DNA from: Vanessa cardui
Taxonomy: Eukaryota; Arthropoda; Insecta; Lepidoptera; Nymphalidae
Reading direction: 5' to 3'
Length of the DNA stretch: 64,000 nt
NCBI RefSeq assembly: GCF_905220365.1
Contig: NC_061123.1
Span: forward strand, 2,294,001-2,358,000
The translations under genes and the position numbers were made by a program. Position 1 is the first letter of the stretch. The number at the start of each line of letters is the position of its first letter. Below, one piece after another: positions 1 to 11,690 of this stretch. The notes below the pieces were generated by a model. It was given only the letters and a program-made list of their open reading frames with translations. It ran no database searches and was not told the DNA's origin.

Positions 1-330
1 GTCAATGTTGACCTTTTGCGTAACGCTGAAGCATTTACGGCTTTAGTGATGTGTGTTATTTACTGGGTAAATATTTAAACAATACAATGACTTCTTCTTG
101 AGAGTCTCAAGTCCTAGATGAATTGAAGGTTAGTTAAAACATATACCTTGTCTGTTAAATAGACGCAAAACAAATAGTTTTGATCATATTCATATCACAT
201 ATATTTGTGAAGATCTTAGAAATCAATATTGGAAACTTTAATTATATTTATTTCAATAAGTCACAGTATATAATATGATATAATACATACAATCATTTAG
301 TACTAAACATTCACTTCATTTGAATTCGAA
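1..330. other. AT-rich sequence, no feature seen
   Basis: No open frame with recognisable protein features, no tRNA-like boxes and no repeat shared with the rest of the window. The stretch ends where a decayed family C repeat begins. Confidence 0.5.
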
Positions 331-521
331 TTTGGTGGAGAAGCTAGCAACCTCTGGGTAGGATCCACTTATAAGATATTCTACGGCAATACTTATAATT
401 TCCTGTTTTACGGTTTGTAAGCTAGTGTAACGACATGCACAAGGGACATAACTCCTTACCTGCCAAGGTTTTGTAGTTGAAGGAATGGTTAATATTTCTT
501 AGAGTGGCAATGTCTATGGGC
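331..521 (-). repeat. Family C dispersed repeat, decayed copy
   Basis: Aligns by eye in reverse orientation to the better copies at 38.8, 47.0 and 62.3 kb. Shared blocks include GATATTCTAC, GACATGCACAAGGGACATAA and the final block TGTCTATGGGCT. It is well diverged and so old. Family C is a common dispersed repeat in butterfly DNA (recalled); its class is unclear to me and it shows no coding potential. Confidence 0.6.
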
Positions 522-988
522 TCTACAGAATCACAATTAGGTGACTTTTTATAAACAAAAAAAAATTGATAAAATACTTTAAAAAGTGTATATTTAAAAA
601 TATCAATTATATTGTTATATCTGTCTTGGGATCCCAAGGTTTATCCCGGATATATTGCATATTATTTTGAAGTTCGAATCGTTGTATTATTGAGGGTTCG
701 TATAAACGATCAATGAGAATGCTGCGGCGCTCTGTTAATTTGTTTGCTAATATATTATTGTTTCAGTAGATTAATGAGAGGCCGCTGCATGATCGCGTTG
801 ATTAAATTTGGAATCGATATTTTAAATTGTTTTCAATCGTAATTGTGGTCTGTTCGTTATATCTGGAATATTTGTACTCGGGGATAAAACGAGACGTACG
901 CTGGGTAACTAATTAAGAGGACTTATTTAAAGTGTTTCAATTAATGTTAAGGACTGTCCTTTTGTTCTAGTGGCTGAGTTGGATGTAG
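522..988. other. No supported feature
   Basis: AT-rich sequence between two family C copies. No motif or frame stands out. Confidence 0.45.
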
Positions 989-1170
989 CTAGGCGGAAGA
1001 GCAAATGGACCACCTGATGGTAAGTGGTTAATACCCTATTGACAATGGCGCTGTAAGATATATTAACCATTCCTGACATCAAAGGAACCACCAATCTTGG
1101 TAATCTTCTGTGGTAGAATACCAGATGAGTGTGTGGTACCTACTCAGATGGGCTTGAGTTGAAATTCTGG
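989..1170 (+). repeat. Family C dispersed repeat, internally deleted
   Basis: Carries the family C opening (CCACCTGATGGTAAGTGG), the GGCGCTGTAAGA block and the closing blocks near AGATGAGTGTGTGGTACC. The middle part, which in other copies reads through the CCGGAACACAACAATAC block, is missing, so this is an internally deleted and diverged copy. Confidence 0.65.
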
Positions 1171-2090
1171 TTTCAGACTGATAACAAAATGTTTTCTTTA
1201 TCATTTTTGATGGGTAACCATGGGTGAACGGATCACATCAGATATGATGTTAGTGATCACCATCATCTATACGAAATATTTTTTATATATGATATAATAC
1301 AATACTGATACTGTTCAACGACCCTACAATACTACAGTTACTACTACAGTAAAGAATTAAGTAAAAAAATTAAGTTGCCGCCCTTTGTATAAATTTACTT
1401 TTACGATTGTTTTAACTTATGACTTAAATCCACAAAACAAAAATTAAATAAATAGGTAATTAGTAAGCAATTATTTTTTTTTTATTTGATTTCGATATTT
1501 CGATACCATACAAAGTTCGAAATAATTATTAACGAATACGATTTCAGCGCGATGGCGTATAAAGTTAATAGCGTAACGCAGCAAATCTTAATTAGACGTG
1601 GAACGTACGTATGGTAATAAAATCGGGTGCCTTACCTCCAGTAAATACGAAACGGGTGCGCTCGTAAAACTAACTCGAGGGAGTTATTTTTAAACGTCCG
1701 AATGAAACTCGGCGGTAAGAGACATAAATTCAAATGTTTATTTCGCAAATGCTCCTTGCGATTGTGCTGAAAACTTCGCCGAAGTTATAACGACTCAGCT
1801 GACGTAGGCTTCTGTAAATATTACCGTTTGAAATATGTTGTTTACGCTCGCTATCTTTGTTACTTTAGCGTTAATATTTGTTACAAGTATCGCATGTTGT
1901 ATGTGTTTTTATCGTTGTATAGTTTGATACTTATTAAGTTAATACTAGGTATATTTTTAAGACGCAATTGTGTGTTATTCGTTCTATTGCTTCATGTGAC
2001 TTTTATAAGAAACTTTCGATTAAATAAGCAAAAAACTGCTAATGAGCATACGTAGTATACTTAGGAATCTTCTTTACATACCTAGTTAAA
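1171..2090. other. Unique sequence with a higher-GC island
   Basis: Most is AT-rich, but about 1541-1830 has visibly more CG and GC dinucleotides than its surroundings. It includes a 15-base odd palindrome (AACTTCGCCGAAGTT, about 1773-1787). No frame or repeat explains it. It may be conserved noncoding DNA, but I cannot show this without a comparison. Confidence 0.35.
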
Positions 2091-2290
2091 AATAAAATCG
2101 CTTGCCGCTGTCTGTCTGATTCAAGAGGAAGGGCTTTGTATATAATACGTGGACAATATAGTTAAGATTCACTTTTTTTAGAAATTACTGATGCGATGTC
2201 GAAAACATACACACTGTTTGCGCTTTCGTTGCACCTGAACCTGATCTATTATTATTATATTGCACCCGTGCGAAGGGTCGGTTCGCTACT
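2091..2290 (-). repeat. Family D repeat (LINE-like 3' tail), decayed
   Basis: Reverse-orientation relative of the copies at 5.45, 43.25 and 46.78 kb. Shared blocks are CGCTTGCCGCTGTCTGTC, AATACGTGGACAATATAGT and GCACCCGTGCGAAGGGTCGG. The plus-sense consensus begins with a CG-rich block like the one at 43246. I take it for a non-LTR retrotransposon 3' UTR, but no coding part is retained. Confidence 0.6.
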
Positions 2291-2439
2291 AACATTGTCA
2301 ATTGTTCATGGTAAGATTTTGACGTGTGACGTACTTCTCTTCTCGTGTGGTCGTCGGCAATGTGTGTATCGCGAGTGCACCCCATTTAAAAGGTAGCTAG
2401 TGTAATGAACTATTATCCTTCTCCTATCCTGCAAATAAT

Positions 2440-2562
2440 ATCACCACCAAAGGCAATGCACCTGCAAAGCTCCCGGAGTTGCAGATGTCCATGAACGGGG
2501 GTAATCACTTTCCGTCAGGTGAGCCTACTACTCGTTTGCCTCTAACCTAAACATAAAAAAAC
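2440..2562 (+). mobile_element. Family G LINE 3' tail
   Basis: Shows the tail blocks GTTGCAGATGTCCATG, GGTAATCACTTTCCGTCAGG and TGAGCCTACTACTCGTTTGCC, ending in an A-run. The same order is seen at 14756-14950 (minus) and 21070-21200. It is a 5'-truncated non-LTR retrotransposon end. Confidence 0.65.
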
Positions 2563-2922
2563 ATCTTGGCTCGTGTTCTTCTAGCATTTCCAAGAAGAAA
2601 GTGTATTCAAAAGTAAGAGCGCAGATTTATATGTAACAACTCCCCCTTTTATTCATCATAATATAGTCCCCGAATCTCTTGCGCGCACAGTATTTAATTT
2701 TTTTAAATAATATATGCTTTATTCATAATAGATTAAAATGAGTTCCCTAGTTCTTGTGATGAGCAAAAGCCTGTGCCACAACGAACCAGTGTGCTCTTCC
2801 GTTATTAACTTCTAAAAGGTAAATTATACATATGAGAATGTAACCAAATTATACATAAAGAAATAAAAACAATAAAAGACAAGGAGAATGAATGCGTGTT
2901 TGCATGTGTGTGTGCGTTGCGT
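2563..2922. other. No supported feature
   Basis: AT-rich sequence with nothing recognised, leading into a GT microsatellite. Confidence 0.4.
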
Positions 2923-2940
2923 TTGTGTGTGTGTGTGTGT
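2923..2940. repeat. GT microsatellite
   Basis: An uninterrupted GT run of about 8 units, preceded by imperfect GT-rich sequence from about 2893. It directly abuts the hairpin at 2947-2984. Confidence 0.9.
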
Positions 2941-2941
2941 A

Positions 2942-2989
2942 AATTACAAACAGTTCGAAGTACACAAATACTTCGAACTGTTTGCAATT
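2942..2989. repeat. Perfect inverted repeat (hairpin)
   Basis: Left arm 2947-2962 (CAAACAGTTCGAAGTA) and right arm 2969-2984 are exact reverse complements over 16 bp, with a 6-base loop. After one mismatch the stem extends a further 4 bp on the outside. It is not accounted for by any repeat family seen here. It is short for a pre-miRNA. Confidence 0.85.
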
Positions 2990-3699
2990 ATTTACTGTGC
3001 GATATTATGTTGTCTCGTACTCAAGTATTGTACGGCATACGAACCGTTGACGAACATAAGGCACATACAGAATACGAACATCAGTTCAACTGAACGTATT
3101 TCAGGCACGAGAGCCATTGTTAAAAACTAGCCAACTGCGGATTATAGTAAGCAATTGTTTGCACAAACACACGTGCTCCCTATTCCTTCATCATAATCCG
3201 ACGAGATCGCAATCTGACACGGACAGATTTCGAGCGCAACATTGCTTTTTAAATTTTCGAACATCTACTGTGAAACTATTGCAAGTAAAACTGAAATGTT
3301 TTTTTTTTTTTTATATAATCATGAATTTGAACTCAAGCCACCAAGGATTAGCAGCTCGTCGTAACAGTTATACGAAAGTAACATAAATATTGACTTCGTG
3401 TGGGTAAAATTTGTACAAAGTTTAATCCCTTTCATAATTATTTTTACTGATTATTGTTTCGCTTTCATTTGAAATTTTCCGAAATCCTGTCTAAAGGCAA
3501 CCGACTTAAAACGTTTGTTAATGTTTGTTGTCTCAGACCTTCTTCATTCATGAAAAGATTTAGACTAAATATTTTTTGTTTGGTAGAGTTATCCTGCTTG
3601 GGTCAGTTGGGTGAGCTTTTTTGTTTTATTTCCTTCGCACCTGGTAGCATACAAGCTTGGAGTAGAGTGGACAGACATTAAACAAATTATTTATTTTTC
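2990..3699. other. No supported feature
   Basis: Contains a T-run near 3299-3312 and no recognisable gene or repeat. Confidence 0.4.
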
Positions 3700-3985
3700 A
3701 GATTTTCGTACGTTTATTTCGTTTATTATTAACGTTTCTATACTAAAATTCGCAGATATTTTTATAATAATGTTTAATTTTTATAATAAATATGATAAAG
3801 AAGGCATCTTATTTAATACAAAATTAAATAGATGATAAAAAAAGCGTAGAGCTAATACTCATTGACTTCCAGGCAGGATGTATTATATATGTACATCTGT
3901 AATTGTATTTAACTAACATGACTTTGTATTTTTAAATGTTGAAAAAGTGTAACTACTGAGTTAGTTGTTGGCTCCTCGGCATTTT
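3700..3985 (+). mobile_element. Family F LINE 3' end
   Basis: Homologous to 4965-5330. Shared blocks are GATGATAAAAAAGCGT, TTGACTTCCAGGCAGGA, TTTTTAAATGTTGAAAAAG and TAACTACTGAGTT. The upstream half looks like decayed 3' coding sequence of a non-LTR reverse transcriptase frame, broken by stops. The downstream half is the 3' UTR common in Lepidoptera (recalled). Confidence 0.65.
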
Positions 3986-4725
3986 GCATTTTGCAACCGG
4001 GTCTGATTCAAAAGACAACTCGAATAAATGATATTTTGATTTTTTGTGTTTGTCGTTATAATCAGTAAGAGATATAAAAAACTCAAATAAAATATAATTA
4101 TATCATAAGAAATTATTACGATATGTCTATAACTAAACGAAAGGTGATTTCTGAATCACGGGGTTATACAAACATTTAACGTTCAGATTCCGAGCTGTTA
4201 CTGGGATTTTTTATCAGCCTAACCTGTGATTTGGATCCAAGACGCGACATGAGTTTCTAGTTATTAATCCAGTGAGGTAGTCAGTTTAAAGTAAATTTTA
4301 ATTAAGTAAACAAAGTGGCTATAATGCTTAACGACAGTATTGATCAAGTACGGAGATAATTTAGTGGAATGCGCAACTTTTTTATGACGTTAAAATTGAA
4401 AATTGTGAAATAATAATATGAATTATAAATTTACTTAAAAAATCATATTCTACATCTATGATTTTATATAATCAATAAGAAGATTTATCAACCTAGTGTA
4501 ATTTTTTTTTAAAACAAGGTTATTTAAATTTACCCGAATCATTTGGTCAATGGCCTTTTGAATCAATGAATTTTGCATCAAAGGGATTCGGGGGTACCTA
4601 TAGAAGTAGATTTTCAGAATTACATTTAACTTTAAATAATGTAAATGAAAGTAAACTAACATCAGTCCTCCTTTTGAAGAGATGGTTTAAAATAAAGGGT
4701 GAAATGTAAACACAAATTAAGCTCA
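3986..4725. other. No supported feature
   Basis: AT-rich sequence between a LINE end and a SINE head fragment. Nothing is recognised. Confidence 0.4.
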
Positions 4726-4800
4726 TGAAAATTCAGTATACCGGGTTTGAACCCGTGATCATCGATTAAGATTCACGTTATCTAACTACTGGGCTTCAAA
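4726..4800 (-). mobile_element. SINE A head fragment
   Basis: In reverse orientation the tRNA-like head can be read: an A-box relative, the GATGATC block and a B-box GGGTTCAAACCCGG. Only the head remains; the body and tail are missing. Confidence 0.55.
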
Positions 4801-4964
4801 TAGTGTATCGTTTTCTAAATACAAACATGGTAAAGCAACCAATAATATATTATTAAATCGCGTGACCATTGTTACATATGAGAACCATTAGGCGAAAGTA
4901 ACTCTCACTATCTTTCTGTTGCTTTTTCATAGTAAAATATTGAATAGAATTTAATCGTTCTTGG

Positions 4965-5330
4965 GGCAAGGTATCTATATCTATAATAAAATTCCGCAGA
5001 CATTTTTAACTTTGCCGTCTCGTAAATTCAAATCGTTTATAAAAAATGCATTGGTAAAAAAGGCATATTATTCGATACACGATTTTGTAGATGATAAAAA
5101 AGCGTGGAATTAATACCTGTTGACTTCCAGGCAGGACATATTAATTTAAATAATTGTATGTACTAACATGACTGTGTTTTTTTAAATGTTGAAAAAGAGT
5201 AACTACTGAGTTTCTTGCCGGTTCTTCTCGGTAAAATCTAATTTCCGAATCGGTAGCTTCACTTAATTGTAAAATGACTATTCAAAAGTGCTTCTTTATT
5301 TTTTTATTCATTATATTTTGATTTTTTATA
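4965..5330 (+). mobile_element. Family F LINE 3' end, second copy
   Basis: Better preserved than the copy 1 kb upstream. The decayed coding end is followed by the 3' UTR with GAGTTTCTTGCCGGTTCTTC, CCGAATCGGTAGCTTCACTT and CAAAAGTGCTT. The two copies lie in the same orientation about 1.25 kb apart and differ enough to be separate insertions. Confidence 0.7.
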
Positions 5331-5450
5331 ATTGGCATGAAGCGAACTTAAATATCAAGGAGGGATATAGGGTACTTTAATAATACCCAATGATCTGATG
5401 ATCAGCCCCTAAAACACGAACGCCAACTAACATCATTAACATTGCATAGT

Positions 5451-5690
5451 ATAAAACAAAGTCGCTTACCGCTGTCTGTCCCAATTTATGCATAGATCAA
5501 CCGATTTCGATGCGGTCATTTTTAATAGAAAGATCAATTCTAGAGGAAGGTTTTTGTATGTAATACGTGGACAATATAGTAAACAAACACTGATAGTTTT
5601 AGAAGTTTCTAATGTGATGTCGAAACATATTTTATAATTGAAATCAGTATTTAACACGTACGAAGCCGGAGTAGGTCGCTAGTATAAATT
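5451..5690 (-). repeat. Family D repeat (LINE-like 3' tail)
   Basis: Reverse orientation. Carries AAAGTCGCTTACCGCTGTCTG at the left end (read on plus), then the AATACGTGGACAATATAGTA block and CGAAGCCGGAGTAGGTCGCT at the right. This is the most complete minus-strand copy of the family here. Confidence 0.7.
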
Positions 5691-6324
5691 ACCAACACTT
5701 CTGTTCCCATAAAATATTTAAATTTGAAAATATTCAATTTAAAGTATTTGTAGACGTTATTTATTTGAAACTTAAATAAACGGTCAATTTCTCTAAAGAC
5801 GTGAACGCGCTCAGAATAATTTATCACTTTCAACGGTCCGGAAAGAGATTTAAAAGAAATCAATCTTAATTCGATGCTTATGGAGAAAATATACGTATTA
5901 TAAACTGTTATTAGATTTTATTTATCGAAAGTTTGACTAACACAACTTTTATGACTAGACCATAAAGACATCTGGAAGCATAACTTAGTATTCTATTTTC
6001 AAAAGCAGACCACTTGCTTTTTATACTTTTGATTTGTGTCGGTAATTTATTTCCTGCTTAGCGGTGACGGTATAGTGTATACATATATTATCATATAGTT
6101 AATATGTCATAAAGAATTGGAAAATCTTTCATTTATTGATTAGGTCACATTGCCTTTATACATTCCTAGTATTAGAAGTATTAATCATTTTCGATATCAT
6201 TAAGACAAATAATTTATTTCCTTCATACTTCTAGCAACTGGTCCACTCACCTTATGCTGTTTGGCTGTAGTACATATTATATACATACCATAGCTGCGAC
6301 TGCGACCTTGTACGTGTTTGAATT
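5691..6324. other. No supported feature
   Basis: AT-rich, with no repeat shared with the rest of the window. Confidence 0.4.
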
Positions 6325-6500
6325 TAACAAAAACGTTCCAGAGATTAGCCGGAACAAACAGACAGACAAACAAAAATGCTAAAAAATGTTATTTTGGTAT
6401 ATATACCGTGTACATACATACATACGCATTGAATAAAAAAGGGCTGTTTTAATATTACAAACATGTACTCTAATTTTATTATATGTATAGATGTATATGA
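6325..6500 (+). mobile_element. Family H LINE 3' tail fragment
   Basis: Shares GTTCCAGAGATTAGCCGGAA, the CAGACAGACAAAC run and ATGTACTCTAATTTTATTAT with copies at 7.65 and 20.5 kb. It is a 3' UTR-like fragment with no coding part. Confidence 0.6.
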
Positions 6501-6890
6501 CAAATAGATGGTACTTAAGTATTGCACAAAGCACTATCACCAAATGGATTAGGAGATACAGTTTTTAACTTTAATGATCAAAATGTTCACTATAAAAATA
6601 AAATACAGTAGCAACCTAAAAGTGATTAACGAAAGTTGAAAGAAAAAAACATTTTATAGAAAGTCATTGGGGCGGATCGTCTTCATTTCGCATTAATAAG
6701 TTTTTACGTCATCAAAATTGAACACCCGTGAAACACTCCTTTTAAACTTGTCATTTCAAGATAAATTGTGTGGCACGGGGCTTAGTTTGTAGTTAAACTA
6801 TTAGTAGTCGAAGGATTTTATCGCTTCTAGCAACATCATTAAATAAAGAAAACGATTTTTGTCCCATTTGCTGTCGAAACAGCTAACGGT
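6501..6890. other. No supported feature
   Basis: AT-rich spacer before a SINE. Nothing is recognised. Confidence 0.4.
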
Positions 6891-7146
6891 TGAGATGGCC
6901 CAGTGGTTTGAAGGCGTGCATCTTAACCGATGATCGCGAGTTCAAATCCAGGCAAGCACCACTATTATATATATGTATATGTGTGCTTAATTTGTGTTTA
7001 TAATTCAAAACCTGGAAACCTGCATGCGTCTAATTTCATGGAAATTCTGCCACATTCCACCAACCCATTGGAACAGCGTGGTGGAATATGTTCCAAAGCC
7101 TCTTCTTAACGATATAGGCCTTATTGCAGCAGTGGCAAATTTTTGG
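6891..7146 (+). mobile_element. SINE family A, tRNA-derived, diverged
   Basis: The tRNA-like head has A-box TGGCCCAGTGG and B-box GAGTTCAAATCC, followed by GCAAGCACCACT, the GGAAACCTGCATG block, ATTCCACCAACCC and GGAACAGCGTGGTGGAATAT. The GTT tail is lost. Chance open reading on the plus strand through this SINE and the neighbouring LINE remnant spans about 6994-7401 and is not a gene. Confidence 0.85.
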
Positions 7147-7177
7147 TCGTATTTTACTATGTACTTTTTTTGCTGTA

Positions 7178-7411
7178 ACATTAGGAGTAGTGGTGGAAAA
7201 AGCTTCATAAAAAGTGTAACACCTCGCCTTATTGCCTCCACCGGTGACAGGAGGGCTAATTCGTTTTTAGGCCAGAGGATCGGAATTGCGATACAACGGG
7301 GAAACGCTGCTAGCATTCGCCGCCATTCCACGCGGTCAAGATTTATACAGTTACTATTTTTAATTCATATTTGTAACAATTTAAGCATTCAATGTTATTA
7401 ATTCTTATGTT
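7178..7411 (+). mobile_element. Family E LINE 3' end
   Basis: One of five copies of a LINE end (others at 32.7, 33.2, 51.0 and 57.5 kb). Conceptual translation keeps a conserved block (QRIGIAIQRGNAAS) just before the 3' UTR, as expected for the C-terminus of a non-LTR ORF2. It is truncated at the 5' end and has internal stops. I could not assign the clade. Confidence 0.65.
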
Positions 7412-7522
7412 TACACACTATTGGCATGTTTGAAAATGGAATAATATTTATCTGTGAAATTTCAAAGTCATAATATATTTTACACAACACAGAAACCATT
7501 TATACAGTAGACGAAAAACGTT

Positions 7523-7536
7523 CGTACAATTGTACG
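7523..7536. repeat. 14-bp perfect palindrome
   Basis: CGTACAATTGTACG reads the same on both strands. It lies outside the repeats recognised here. It could be a binding site or chance; weak on its own. Confidence 0.6.
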
Positions 7537-7651
7537 TATTTATGTCAGCTGTGTGTAAGGGTCCTTAATATTATCTGTCATTTAGCGTATCAAGTTCTAA
7601 GTATCTTACCTCGAGATAATCAGTAATCTTTCTTATGAAATTATATTCTAA

Positions 7652-7951
7652 GACTAGCTGTGCCCGTGACTTTATACGCATTTGAATTAATCAAAAAGGT
7701 TGTGGTTCTGTTTGCAGTTTTTGTTATACGTCGTTTGTGGGACGAAGCGTGATGGCGGAGTGGTGTCATGTGTACGGTACTGGATAGTGCTTGGAGATTG
7801 TAGCGTGACTTTATATACTATTCTAAAAAAAAGTAGCCCAAATTACTCCATATTACATCAGCCAGTGTAAGTTCCGTCGAAATCTGTCCAGCCGTTCCAG
7901 AGATTAGCCGAAACAGACGGACAGAAAACAGAAGTTTCTTTATATTATAGG
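7652..7951 (+). mobile_element. Family H LINE 3' tail
   Basis: Starts with CTAGCTGTGCCCGTGAC, holds the distinctive block GGCGGAGTGGTGTCATGTGT and GGAGATTGTAGCGTGAC, and ends with CCGTTCCAGAGATTAGCC and a CAGACGGACAGA run. Longest copy of this family in the window; noncoding 3' UTR type. Confidence 0.75.
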
Positions 7952-8814
7952 ATGACAGAATATTTTATAATTAGATCATTGTTCAGATATGCTCATGTTT
8001 AGATAGTATATAAATAACGGATAAATACAACCTACCCACTATAATACCAGATATTGTGACTGACCGATTTGGTCAGAATTCAGTTAAAGAAATATATGAC
8101 TCAAGAGTAACACATAATTCCTTCTATTATATTCCGGTGCCAAAGAAAGTTTGAAACAATTGAGAAATAACGGATATTCGTATAACTTTGTTATTTCAAA
8201 ATATACTTACAACTTTAAACTTGCTGGGCGATACCTAGCATTAAGATTTAGGTCAGCTCGGCATTTTGAAGCACTTTTACAAATTACTTTCGATTCGATC
8301 AACGATTTGAAACTAAAATGTTGTACGGAATTTTAAAAATACCAAGCGCTTAGAAGTTCAGGAGCCACTCGTTCCACTAGAATTGTACCACATTAGTTCG
8401 TTAGGAAATAAAACGTGAAACGAAAATGAATTATTGAACGAAACGGTGTATGAAAAATATGTCGGAACTTTATTGACAGGAGTGTGGACAATTGGGCTTA
8501 TACGCGCTGGCTTAGCTCGTAATGCGTGTCAAAGGTTTTTGTATTTTATTTCTCGTAAAAAAACAATATGTTACGTTGTTTTTGTAATAGATAACATGAT
8601 CGTTTGATGGATTTTGTAGATTATAAGACTGTAAAGTCTGAGGTCCTCGGTTTAAATCGGGTAAAGATCAATGAAATAATTATTGGTTCTTGCTAACGTT
8701 AATTCATTTTATATGGTAGATATAAAAAATCCCTTCAGATTACCAGCGGTAGAATCGTATTTTCCGTTTATTTCGTTTATGAAATTTATGGTGTAGATGG
8801 TATTTTAGAATAGT
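7952..8814. other. No supported feature; weak B-box-like site
   Basis: AT-rich. About 8630-8665 contains GAGGTCCTCGGTTTAAATCG, which faintly resembles a tRNA B-box region, but I cannot build a SINE around it. Confidence 0.35.
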
Positions 8815-8945
8815 AGTATATTTTTTTTAGAATAGTACCTATATAAAGTCACGCTACAATCTCCAAGCACTATCCAGTACCGTACACATGACACCACTCC
8901 GCCATCACGCCTCGTCCCACCAATATTTGGATACACTCGCAATAT
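8815..8945 (-). mobile_element. Family H LINE tail fragment
   Basis: Exact-looking reverse complement of the central block of the 7652-7951 copy (AAAGTCACGCTACAATCTCC through GACACCACTCCGCCATCACG). High similarity over this block suggests a younger insertion than other family H pieces. Confidence 0.75.
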
Positions 8946-11074
8946 ATATGTTAGCATATAGTGTGTTCTGCATATAATGCTCACCCTTGGGCAGTAGCTG
9001 AAATTGCCACACAATTTTTTTTTAGATGATACTGTAGCAAGAGTGGTCTTAACAGTATCACCAGGTGAAAAATTGTTGTAAATTCAAAATCTCTAAATAT
9101 ACCATATATGAGATGATTTCACTGATCTTGTTTAATATCACTACTGTTTATTATTTGTAATATCTTAATTGTAGTTATAATTTAAAAATTTCCTTTGTAA
9201 GCTAACTTTGTTCTTTTTGGAAATAAACTTCTTTAAACCTAAAAATTGTAGATGTGTCATGGATTTATTCATACATTTTAACCGAACAGTTCTCACCAGC
9301 GTTCTGTTGAAAATTTAGCATCATAATCTTAAAAAGCTGATTACAACTGTAAAAACTTCGATCAATCAATATACAGCTCAAGAACTTATACTATTAAAAA
9401 TGCTATGAAATAAAAACTCACAGTATTTGCTTTGTTTGATGTTTTATTTTTCTAACGACGATTTACCCCTTTTAATAGATGAAATTGAGGTCGCTCTTAA
9501 GGTCAACATTTTAAATTTAGAACATCGTTGAACGCGATAGGTTAGAGCCGTCAATTTTTGAAGGGGATTGAACCTAACCTGACTGGTATATGTCCTGTGT
9601 ACCTTGCAATAAAACACGTTATATTTTTTTCCTTTTAAACGACATGGCACGAAAATGAAACATCAATTGTCCTATACAACCATTTTGAAACGATTTAGAG
9701 TTGACCACTTCGACGAACAAATATGTCATTGAATAGATTTAAGACTTACAAGTACATACAGATTTTCTGACAGTACAACCGATAGAGACACATTTCGGAT
9801 CTTTGTAAATAAAATGAACCAGCTATATTCATTTGAATAAGGCCATAAGGCTTTCTCGACCCTACAGTACCACGTAACAATGTGATATTTTACTAGTAGT
9901 GTAATGATTGCTGATATTTTTACTTCACGAGTTCTACGAATTGAAGTAATAAGTTGAGTTAATAATTTTGTATAATAATTTAAAATTAATAATTTTGAGT
10001 TAATTTTACCATGGATTGATTTTTAATTAAAATTAAATATATCCGGAATTAATGCTTTATCAATAAATCAAATGGAACAAAAAATAATAATTTGATTGAG
10101 TCATTACAGGTTCCAAAATACTGCCAATGAAACAATTATAATTTAAAACGAAATAATTTGACTGATTATTGTATTTATTTTCATCTCATATCAAATATTT
10201 CCGAATAATTAATAACTTATCAATATTTAATTATGCGTAATAAGTACTGTTGGATAGATTTCATAAATATTCGTTATACGAGTCAAACTTATTATCGTTA
10301 ATATAAAAAATGACTTTATCGCTCACGGCACTCTATTGGAAGGTGCTTGTGAAAATAAACACACTTTTGAATTACAAAAAGTTATTAATAAATCCGATTG
10401 GTTATTTTCTGCAAATATATTTGTAAAAGTTCAGTACTAACAACAAGGCATTAGGATATCTAAAATAAGAATCAGGGCTATTTGTAAAACTAAAAATAGC
10501 CCCATATAACTAATACGCGAAATCTTTTGTTTTATAATTTTATTAATTAATCAACGGTCTTTTTATGCGAAAATATATAATAAATACTGATAACTATGTG
10601 CAGCAGCAAACTTAAAAAATAATCGCTTACCACAGGAGCGGGCAGTGCAGGTCACATCGGCTGGAAGTCGCGTCGCTTCAACTTCGCCTTTGTTTTTAAC
10701 ATAATATACTTTTGTACTCACTTTAAATCGTCATATTACATTGCATTAAACGTAAAACAACTGTTCTAAATATAGATTCTACTATACTAAGACGGATAAA
10801 CAACTCACCCATAAATGGTATTAATCTAACAATATGTGGGTAGTCTAACAATTAATATTTTAAATTATAACGGGTAGTTGTGACTTAACTATTTATGTAC
10901 AAGTGAATAGACGTAAATAGTGTCGAAGAAGTAATATAAACCTGAAAATCGATATCTGAAAACTTTCGAACCCTAAGACATTCTAATACAAACGCTATAG
11001 GTTACTATTTACCAATATGGAGCTACGAGGTTATGAATATTTTGTTAACAATATTATACTTACTCATTTATTTA
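8946..11074. other. Long AT-rich stretch, no feature seen
   Basis: About 2.1 kb with no recognisable repeat, RNA gene or coding frame. Very AT-rich around 9900-10600. Confidence 0.45.
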
Positions 11075-11320
11075 ATGGTACTTTGTTCCCGTCTGGGTAT
11101 GTTCTCTGGTAGAATATCTGATGAGTGCTATTAAATATTATACCACCAAACGGCAGTACTTTACGTTTTTGTGTTTTCAAGGGTAACTGAGCCAATGTAT
11201 CTACAGGTACAAGGGAGATAACATCTCAGCTCCCAAGGTTTGTGGCGCATTAGCAATATAAGGAAAGAAATATTCACTATTTCTTACAGCATCAGTTCCT
11301 CTGTCTGCAGTATAAATATA
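11075..11320 (-). repeat. Family C dispersed repeat
   Basis: Reverse orientation. Blocks CCGTCTGGGTA, GTAGAATATCTGATGAGTG (inverted locally relative to the consensus, so partly rearranged), ACAGGTACAAGGGAGATAAC and TTCCTTATATTGCTAATGCG (read on minus) match other copies. Confidence 0.6.
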
Positions 11321-11370
11321 ACACATAGGTACTATAGAATACATAAAAAACAAGCAATTATAAAAAAAAA

Positions 11371-11690
11371 CTGAACCTAGGTAGTCCAGTGGTTAGAACG
11401 CGTGCATTTTAACCGATGATTGCGGGTTTAAACCCAGGCAAGCACCACTGAATACTCATGTGCTTAATTTGTTTTCATAATTTATCGCCGTGCTCGGTGG
11501 TAAAAGAAAACATCGTGAGGAAACCTGCATGTGTCAAATTACATAGAAATTCTGCCACATGTGTATTCCACCAACCCGCATTGGAACAGCGTGGTGGAAT
11601 ATGTTCCGAACCTTCTCCTCAAAGGGAGAGGAGGCCTTAGCCCAGCAGTGGGAAATTTACAGGCTGTTGATGTTTGATTGATGATGATAA
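11371..11690 (+). mobile_element. SINE family A, near full length
   Basis: tRNA-like head with an A-box relative (TAGTCCAGTGG) and B-box GGTTTAAACCC, then the body blocks GGAAACCTGCATGTG, CCACATGTGTATTCCACC, GGAACAGCGTGGTGGAATAT, CAAAGGGAGAGGAGGCC, CAGCAGTGGGAAATTTACAG and CTGTTGATG. The tail is GATGAT-like instead of GTT repeats. Confidence 0.9.

Noticed and set aside
6994..7401. 135-codon plus-strand open frame and 108-codon minus-strand frame at 7005-7331
   Set aside because: They run across the end of a SINE and a LINE remnant in register by chance; no protein feature spans them.
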